Shown piece after piece: positions 6,305 through 12,651 of a DNA stretch of 12,651 nucleotides. A program made the translations under genes and the position numbers. The notes under the pieces are model-generated. The model had not been told where the DNA came from, ran no database searches, and was given only the letters and a program-made list of their open reading frames with translations. The stretch lies in contig JAOUIN010000045.1 of NCBI GenBank assembly GCA_029883965.1, forward strand, positions 1-12,651, written 5' to 3'. Position 1 is the stretch's first letter. Each line of letters opens with the position of its first letter. This stretch comes from Betaproteobacteria bacterium (GTDB lineage: Bacteria > Pseudomonadota > Gammaproteobacteria > Burkholderiales > SG8-41).

Positions 6305-7222
6305 GTGAATATTATTCTGGTTTCGGAAAAACTGCCAAAGGCGCGGACCATTACGCTGGGTTGGTCGCACGTGATTGCGTCGGGCGCCCTGATACTGACG
6401 TTGGTAATCCTGCTTGCCGGTGCGTTGAATTACGGGATTCTGCGGTTTGCGGCGGAATTGCACATTCCGTATGTCAAAGACGTGCTGGTGTCGATCCAGC
6501 AGCAGCAGCATCAGAAGACCCAGTCTTACCTGCAGGACAATCTGAATGCAATGGCCGTCCGCCTCGGGCAGATGCAGGCGCAGCTCCTGCGCCTCGATAC
6601 CCTGGGCGAACGCCTGGCCAAACTCGCCGGATTCAAACCTCAGGAACTGATGTTTAACGAAATTCCGGGGCGCGGCGGGGCGGCTTCCTCGATCCCCAGT
6701 CAGAACCTTTCGCTTGGCGATTTTACCCGCCAGATTGACTTGCTGACACGCCAACTCGAGGATCGTGGCGACAAACTGGGTTTGCTGGAATCGATGTACA
6801 CACTCGAAAGCGCCAGAAAAAAACTTACGCCGACCAAATTGCCGGTTGACGGCGGCTGGTATTCATCAAATTTCGGTTGGCGTATTGATCCTTTCACCGG
6901 TCAACGGGCTTTTCATGAAGGCATCGATTTCATGGCGGAGGAAGGCACCCCCATTTATGCAGCTGCCGCAGGCGTCGTCGTTTACTCAGAATTTCATCCT
7001 CAATATGGTAATATGATCGAGGTCGATCATGGCAACGATTTGATTTCGCGTTACGCACATGCTTCGAAGCGACTCGTGAAAATCGGTGATGTTGTTTTGC
7101 GCGGCTCCAAGATTGCGGAAGTCGGCAGAACCGGTCGCGCGACGGGCGCGCATCTGCATTTCGAAGTGCGCCAACGGGGCGCCGCACGGAATCCTGCGCA
7201 GTTTCTGCAATTGCCCGGCTGA
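6305..7222 (+). CDS. Membrane-anchored M23 (LytM-type) peptidoglycan endopeptidase
   Basis: This 305-residue protein has one N-terminal membrane helix (about 23-43) preceded by positive charges, so the rest should be periplasmic. A glutamine-rich, probably coiled-coil region follows (about 62-106), then a linker and second helical stretch (138-172). The M23 domain fills the C-terminal third. Zinc-site residues are complete: H204 and D208 in FHEGIDF, and H285 in HLHFE, with H283 and H252 (RYAHAS) as the usual catalytic histidines. It is therefore likely an active zinc endopeptidase cutting peptide cross-links, unlike EnvC-type proteins that have lost the ligands. The start is GTG at 6305 with GGGAG at 6293-6297. 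Single-helix plus coiled coil plus M23 is the layout of cell-shape peptidases such as Csd and MepM types. The exact substrate is unknown. A strong terminator follows 28 bases after the stop. Confidence 0.93.
   Translation: MNIILVSEKLPKARTITLGWSHVIASGALILTLVILLAGALNYGILRFAAELHIPYVKDVLVSIQQQQHQKTQSYLQDNLNAMAVRLGQMQAQLLRLDTLGERLAKLAGFKPQELMFNEIPGRGGAASSIPSQNLSLGDFTRQIDLLTRQLEDRGDKLGLLESMYTLESARKKLTPTKLPVDGGWYSSNFGWRIDPFTGQRAFHEGIDFMAEEGTPIYAAAAGVVVYSEFHPQYGNMIEVDHGNDLISRYAHASKRLVKIGDVVLRGSKIAEVGRTGRATGAHLHFEVRQRGAARNPAQFLQLPG
6309..6338 (-). promoter_or_regulatory. Candidate promoter for the DciA-like gene, inside the M23 gene
   Basis: Read on the minus strand, TTGGCA (6338-6333) and TAATAT (6314-6309) form a -35/-10 pair with an 18-base spacer. 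The -35 matches five of six consensus bases and the -10 four of six. Transcription would begin near 6302, about 18 bases before the ATG at 6284, a sensible leader length. Because the two divergent start codons are only 20 bases apart, the promoter has to lie within the neighbouring coding region, as this one does. The pair is visible in the sequence; activity is inference. Confidence 0.4.
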
Positions 7223-7250
7223 TCGATTGTAAGAAGAGCAAGAACTGCAC

Positions 7251-7276
7251 GGGTGGGATTTTCCCACCCTTTTTTT
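7251..7276 (+). terminator. Intrinsic terminator between the M23 gene and secA
   Basis: GGGTGGGA (7251-7258) pairs perfectly with TCCCACCC (7262-7269) around a TTT loop, or a five-base loop if the A-T pair stays open. Seven Ts follow (7270-7276). This is a textbook Rho-independent terminator, 28 bases after the M23 stop. It ends only seven bases before the first possible secA start. It therefore either ends M23 transcription with the secA promoter overlapping it, or acts as an attenuator within a secA leader. Confidence 0.92.
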
Positions 7277-7283
7277 ATTCGGG

Positions 7284-10121
<2,838 letters not shown>

Positions 10122-10125
10122 CGCC

Positions 10126-11364
10126 ATGCCTGTCAACCTGAGACCGCCGGATCCGAAATCCCTGTTGCCTGTGGCGGGAGTAATGCTGGGCGTTGCCCAG
10201 GCGGGGGTGCGCAAGGCCGGTCGCAAGGATCTTCTGCTGATCCGTCTCGATGAGGGCGGACGCGTCGCCGGCGTATTCACTCAGAATCGTTTTTGCGCGG
10301 CGCCGGTGGTCGTTTCCCGGCAGCACCTGTCCATGATCGATCCGGATCAGGGCATACGAGCGCTGGTGATCAACACCGGGGTTGCCAATGCCGGTACCGG
10401 CAAGGAGGGGATGGTGCGTGCTCGGCAGACCTGTGCCGAAGCGGCCCAATTGCTCGGTTGCGCCGCAGCACAGGTATTGCCGTTCTCAACCGGCGTCATC
10501 ATGGAACCGCTGCCGGTGGATCGCATCGTTGACGGCCTGCCGCAATGCGTTGCGGCACTGAAGGCGGATTCGTGGTCAGACGCCGCTGAAGCGATCATGA
10601 CGACGGATACCGTTCCCAAGGCGGTATCACAGCAAGTCAGTATCGGCGGGACGACGATTACGATCACCGGCATTGCCAAAGGTGCCGGCATGATTCATCC
10701 GGGCATGGCCACCATGCTCGGTTTCGTTGCGACCGCTGCACGGGTGAGCCAGGCGCTGCTCAAAGCCGCAGTCCTGCACGCGGCACAGCTCTCATTCAAT
10801 TGCATCACGGTCGATGGCGACACATCAACCAACGACAGCTTCATGCTGATCGCCAGCGGCAAGGCAGGGATGCCGGAGATTGTGGACGCAAAAAGTGCTG
10901 AGTATCTTGCTTTTCGCGAAGCGGTTACCAATGTAGCCATTCTGCTGGCGCAGGCCATAGTTCGCGACGGCGAGGGTGCGACCAAGTTCATCACCGTGAA
11001 AGTGGAAGCGGGCCGCAATGTCGAGGAATGCCGCAAGGTTGCGTTTGCCATCGCGCACTCGCCGCTGATCAAGACGGCTTTCTTCGCGTCGGATCCGAAT
11101 CTGGGCCGCATTCTTGCGGCCATCGGTTATGCCGGAATCACGGACCTCGAGGTGGAAGGCATAGCGCTTTATCTGGATGATGTTCTGGTTGCCGAGCACG
11201 GCGGGCGCAGCCCCGCGTATCAGGAAGCCGATGGGCAGCGCGTGATGAAACAGGCGGAGATTACCGTGCGCGTGGTGCTGAATCGGGGGCACGCCGCCGC
11301 GGTGGTGTGGACCTGTGACCTGTCGCATGACTATGTCAGCATCAATGCAGACTACAGAAGTTAA
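10126..11364 (+). CDS. argJ: Glutamate N-acetyltransferase / amino-acid acetyltransferase
   Basis: ArgJ moves the acetyl group from N-acetylornithine to glutamate, the recycling step of arginine synthesis; bifunctional forms also acetylate glutamate from acetyl-CoA. The product has 412 residues from ATG 10126 and begins MPVNLRPP, like other betaproteobacterial ArgJ. The same frame stays open back into secA, but that upstream part is secA shadow. The autocleavage motif KGAGMIHPGMATMLGF holds Thr196, which becomes the N-terminal nucleophile of the beta chain (cleavage between A195 and T196). Other signatures are GVFTQNRFCAAPV, the oxyanion-hole region PFSTGVI, FNCITVDGDTSTNDS, and the tail WTCDLSHDYVSINADYRS. 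The ATG lies four bases after the secA stop with no good Shine-Dalgarno sequence, so translation probably depends on ribosomes finishing secA. Whether it is mono- or bifunctional cannot be read from the sequence. Confidence 0.98.
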   Translation: MPVNLRPPDPKSLLPVAGVMLGVAQAGVRKAGRKDLLLIRLDEGGRVAGVFTQNRFCAAPVVVSRQHLSMIDPDQGIRALVINTGVANAGTGKEGMVRARQTCAEAAQLLGCAAAQVLPFSTGVIMEPLPVDRIVDGLPQCVAALKADSWSDAAEAIMTTDTVPKAVSQQVSIGGTTITITGIAKGAGMIHPGMATMLGFVATAARVSQALLKAAVLHAAQLSFNCITVDGDTSTNDSFMLIASGKAGMPEIVDAKSAEYLAFREAVTNVAILLAQAIVRDGEGATKFITVKVEAGRNVEECRKVAFAIAHSPLIKTAFFASDPNLGRILAAIGYAGITDLEVEGIALYLDDVLVAEHGGRSPAYQEADGQRVMKQAEITVRVVLNRGHAAAVVWTCDLSHDYVSINADYRS

Positions 11365-11388
11365 AAATATAAATTAAATCAATATGTT
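11365..11388 (+). promoter_or_regulatory. A/T-rich leader before the DUF815 gene
   Basis: The 24 bases between the argJ stop and the next ATG are almost all A and T, in contrast to their surroundings. They contain TATAAA (11368-11373), which resembles a -10 element, but no -35 hexamer is seen at proper spacing. There is no Shine-Dalgarno sequence. The stretch could be an A/U-rich ribosomal protein S1 landing site or a weak promoter. The composition is plain; the role is inference. Confidence 0.25.
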
Positions 11389-12297
11389 ATGAGCAAACCC
11401 CGGACTTCGCAGGGCAATCCCGCGTCAGTTGATGAACTCGTCACGCGTGCTGACGCGCTGCTCGCACGACTCGAGCAATGGCTACCCGTACCGGCCGCAC
11501 CGGTGGACTGGGATGCGTCGATTGCACTGCGCTGGCGCAGGAAGGCGGCGGCGCAGGGGGTGCTGGAACCCATACTCCAGGTACATCGCATCGATTTGCG
11601 CGACCTGCACGGGATCGATGAGCAGAAACAGCGCGTCGAGCGCAATACCTGCCAGTTCGTCGATGGCCATCCAGCGAACAATGTCTTGCTCACCGGCGCG
11701 CGCGGGACGGGCAAATCGTCGCTGATCAAAGCGCTGTTGAACAAGTATGCGCCGCGCGGCCTGCGTTTGATCGAAGTGGAGAAGCGCGACCTGACGGATC
11801 TGCCGGACATTGTTGAGTTGATCCATGCGCGCAAGGAGCGCTATATCCTGTACTGCGATGATCTGTCGTTCGAGGCCGATGAACCTGGCTACAAGGCGCT
11901 GAAAGTGGTTCTCGACGGGTCCGTTGCCGCAGCGTCCGAGAACTGTCTGATCTATGCGACGTCGAACCGGCGCCATCTGATGCCGGAATTCATGAGTGAA
12001 AACCTCGAGTACCAGCACGTCGGCGAGGAAATCCATCCCGGCGAAACCAGTGAAGAGAAGGTTTCCCTGTCTGAGCGCTTTGGTTTGTGGGTGTCGTTCT
12101 ACCCCTTCGATCAGGACGAGTATCTGGAGATCGTCCATGTCTGGCTGGCGCATTTCAAGGTGCCGGGCAGCAAGAGTGCGGAAGTCGAGCATGCGGCGTT
12201 GCAATGGGCGCTCGCACGCGGATCACGCAGTGGCCGTGTCGCGTGGCAGTTTGCGCGCGACTGGGCGGGCCGCACGCGGCTGGCGCGTCGAAAATAA
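11389..12297 (+). CDS. DUF815-family AAA+ ATP-binding protein
   Basis: This 302-residue protein is a P-loop ATPase that I assign to the DUF815 family, usually annotated only as ATP-binding protein. Walker A is GARGTGKS (103-110, K109), Walker B ILYCDD (153-158), and a sensor-1-like asparagine is in YATSNRRHL (N193). GSRSGRVAWQFARDW near the end (278-292) supplies arginines that could act as sensor 2. RIDLRDLHGIDEQK (67-80), just before the P-loop, is typical of the family. The LSERFGLWVSFYPFDQDEYL segment (227-246) is also family-like. There is no membrane helix or signal peptide, so it is cytoplasmic. No biochemical function is established that I know of. It sits 24 bases after argJ, in the same frame, and six bases before the Nudix gene. 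Its association with secA, argJ and mutT recurs in betaproteobacteria, but the reason is unknown. Confidence 0.9.
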   Translation: MSKPRTSQGNPASVDELVTRADALLARLEQWLPVPAAPVDWDASIALRWRRKAAAQGVLEPILQVHRIDLRDLHGIDEQKQRVERNTCQFVDGHPANNVLLTGARGTGKSSLIKALLNKYAPRGLRLIEVEKRDLTDLPDIVELIHARKERYILYCDDLSFEADEPGYKALKVVLDGSVAAASENCLIYATSNRRHLMPEFMSENLEYQHVGEEIHPGETSEEKVSLSERFGLWVSFYPFDQDEYLEIVHVWLAHFKVPGSKSAEVEHAALQWALARGSRSGRVAWQFARDWAGRTRLARRK

Positions 12298-12303
12298 TTT
12301 CTG

Positions 12304-12651
12304 ATGTCTGAATCGCCGGCACGGCGTCGCCGCATTGCGGTTGTGGCTGCCGTGCTGCAGCGAAGTGACGGCAGTTTTCTGCTGGCGCAGCGACCGGCAG
12401 GCAAGGCCTATGCCGGTTACTGGGAGTTCCCCGGCGGCAAGGTTGAAGACGGTGAAGCGCCACGGGACGCAATCTCGCGCGAATTGCATGAGGAACTGGG
12501 GATTGAAGTCATTACCGCCTATCCTTGGATCATTCGTGATTTTGATTACCCGCATGCTGATGTGCGTCTGCATTTCTTCCGGGTCCGTGCCTGGCACGGT
12601 GAATTGCAGAGTCTCGAGGCGCAGGCGTTTTCTTGGCAGCGGCTGGACGCG
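12304..12651 (+). CDS. mutT: Nudix hydrolase, MutT type, N-terminal 116 residues (3' end outside window)
   Basis: MutT-type Nudix enzymes hydrolyse 8-oxo-dGTP and related damaged nucleotides, preventing A-to-C mutations. The open frame runs from ATG 12304 to the window edge with no stop. The Nudix box matches the consensus GX5EX7REUXEEXGU exactly: G45, E51, R59, E60, E63, E64, G66, I67. GYWEFPGGKVEDGE (38-51) is close to E. coli MutT. IAVVAAVL and LLAQRP before it form the expected first strands. The gene starts six bases after the DUF815 stop in the same frame, with no Shine-Dalgarno sequence. In many beta- and gammaproteobacteria this gene is longer, with a ThiE-like thiamine phosphate synthase domain after the Nudix domain. 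That cannot be seen here, so the substrate and full length remain open. Confidence 0.93.
   Translation, partial: MSESPARRRRIAVVAAVLQRSDGSFLLAQRPAGKAYAGYWEFPGGKVEDGEAPRDAISRELHEELGIEVITAYPWIIRDFDYPHADVRLHFFRVRAWHGELQSLEAQAFSWQRLDA

Noticed and set aside
7180..7250. SecM-like arrest peptide upstream of secA
   Set aside because: The gene before secA is an M23 peptidase ending in FLQLPG. Neither its tail nor the gap encodes the FxxxxWIxxxxGIRAGP arrest motif known from E. coli SecM.

Overview
The window is a block of chromosomal housekeeping genes. It is the distal end of a division and cell wall (dcw) cluster, followed by lpxC, a small membrane protein gene, a DciA-like gene, an M23 peptidase gene, secA, argJ, a DUF815-type ATPase gene and the start of a Nudix hydrolase gene. 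The order lpxC - dciA-like - M23 - secA - argJ - DUF815 - mutT is what I know from betaproteobacteria. The FtsZ, SecA and ArgJ sequences fit that class, possibly a Nitrosomonadales-like lineage. The family-level placement is inference from memory and was not searched. Base composition is G+C-rich without being extreme, and coding density is very high. I see no tRNA, rRNA, CRISPR array, insertion sequence or sign of recent transfer.

Layout. Positions 2-3299 hold the 3' end of murB, then ddlB, ftsQ and ftsA, all on the + strand and close together (a 19-base gap, an 11-base overlap, a 14-base gap). This is evidently one operon. A 96-base A/T-rich leader precedes ftsZ (3396-4556). A 127-base gap with an extended -10 promoter candidate precedes lpxC (4684-5595). 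A 61-residue two-helix membrane protein (5638-5823) follows. The only minus-strand gene, a DciA/DUF721 protein (5844-6284), converges on it and diverges from the M23 peptidase gene (6305-7222) across just 20 bases. A strong intrinsic terminator (7251-7276) sits between the M23 gene and secA (7284 or 7296 to 10121). After secA come argJ (10126-11364), the DUF815 ATPase (11389-12297) and a Nudix hydrolase cut by the window edge (12304 onward).

How the genes work together. MurB and Ddl make peptidoglycan precursors. FtsQ, FtsA and FtsZ build and anchor the division ring. LpxC commits the cell to lipid A synthesis. The M23 enzyme probably acts on, or regulates cutting of, peptidoglycan. DciA-type proteins help load the replicative helicase, and SecA drives protein export. 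ArgJ serves arginine synthesis. The Nudix protein is probably a nucleotide-pool cleaner of the MutT type.

I found no clearly new system. The points most worth a second look are: a terminator hairpin ending only 7-19 bases before the secA start; about 26 extra residues near the SecA N-terminus; a candidate dciA promoter inside the first codons of the M23 gene; the unnamed small membrane protein; and the uncharacterised DUF815 ATPase in a same-frame gene trio with poor ribosome binding sites.
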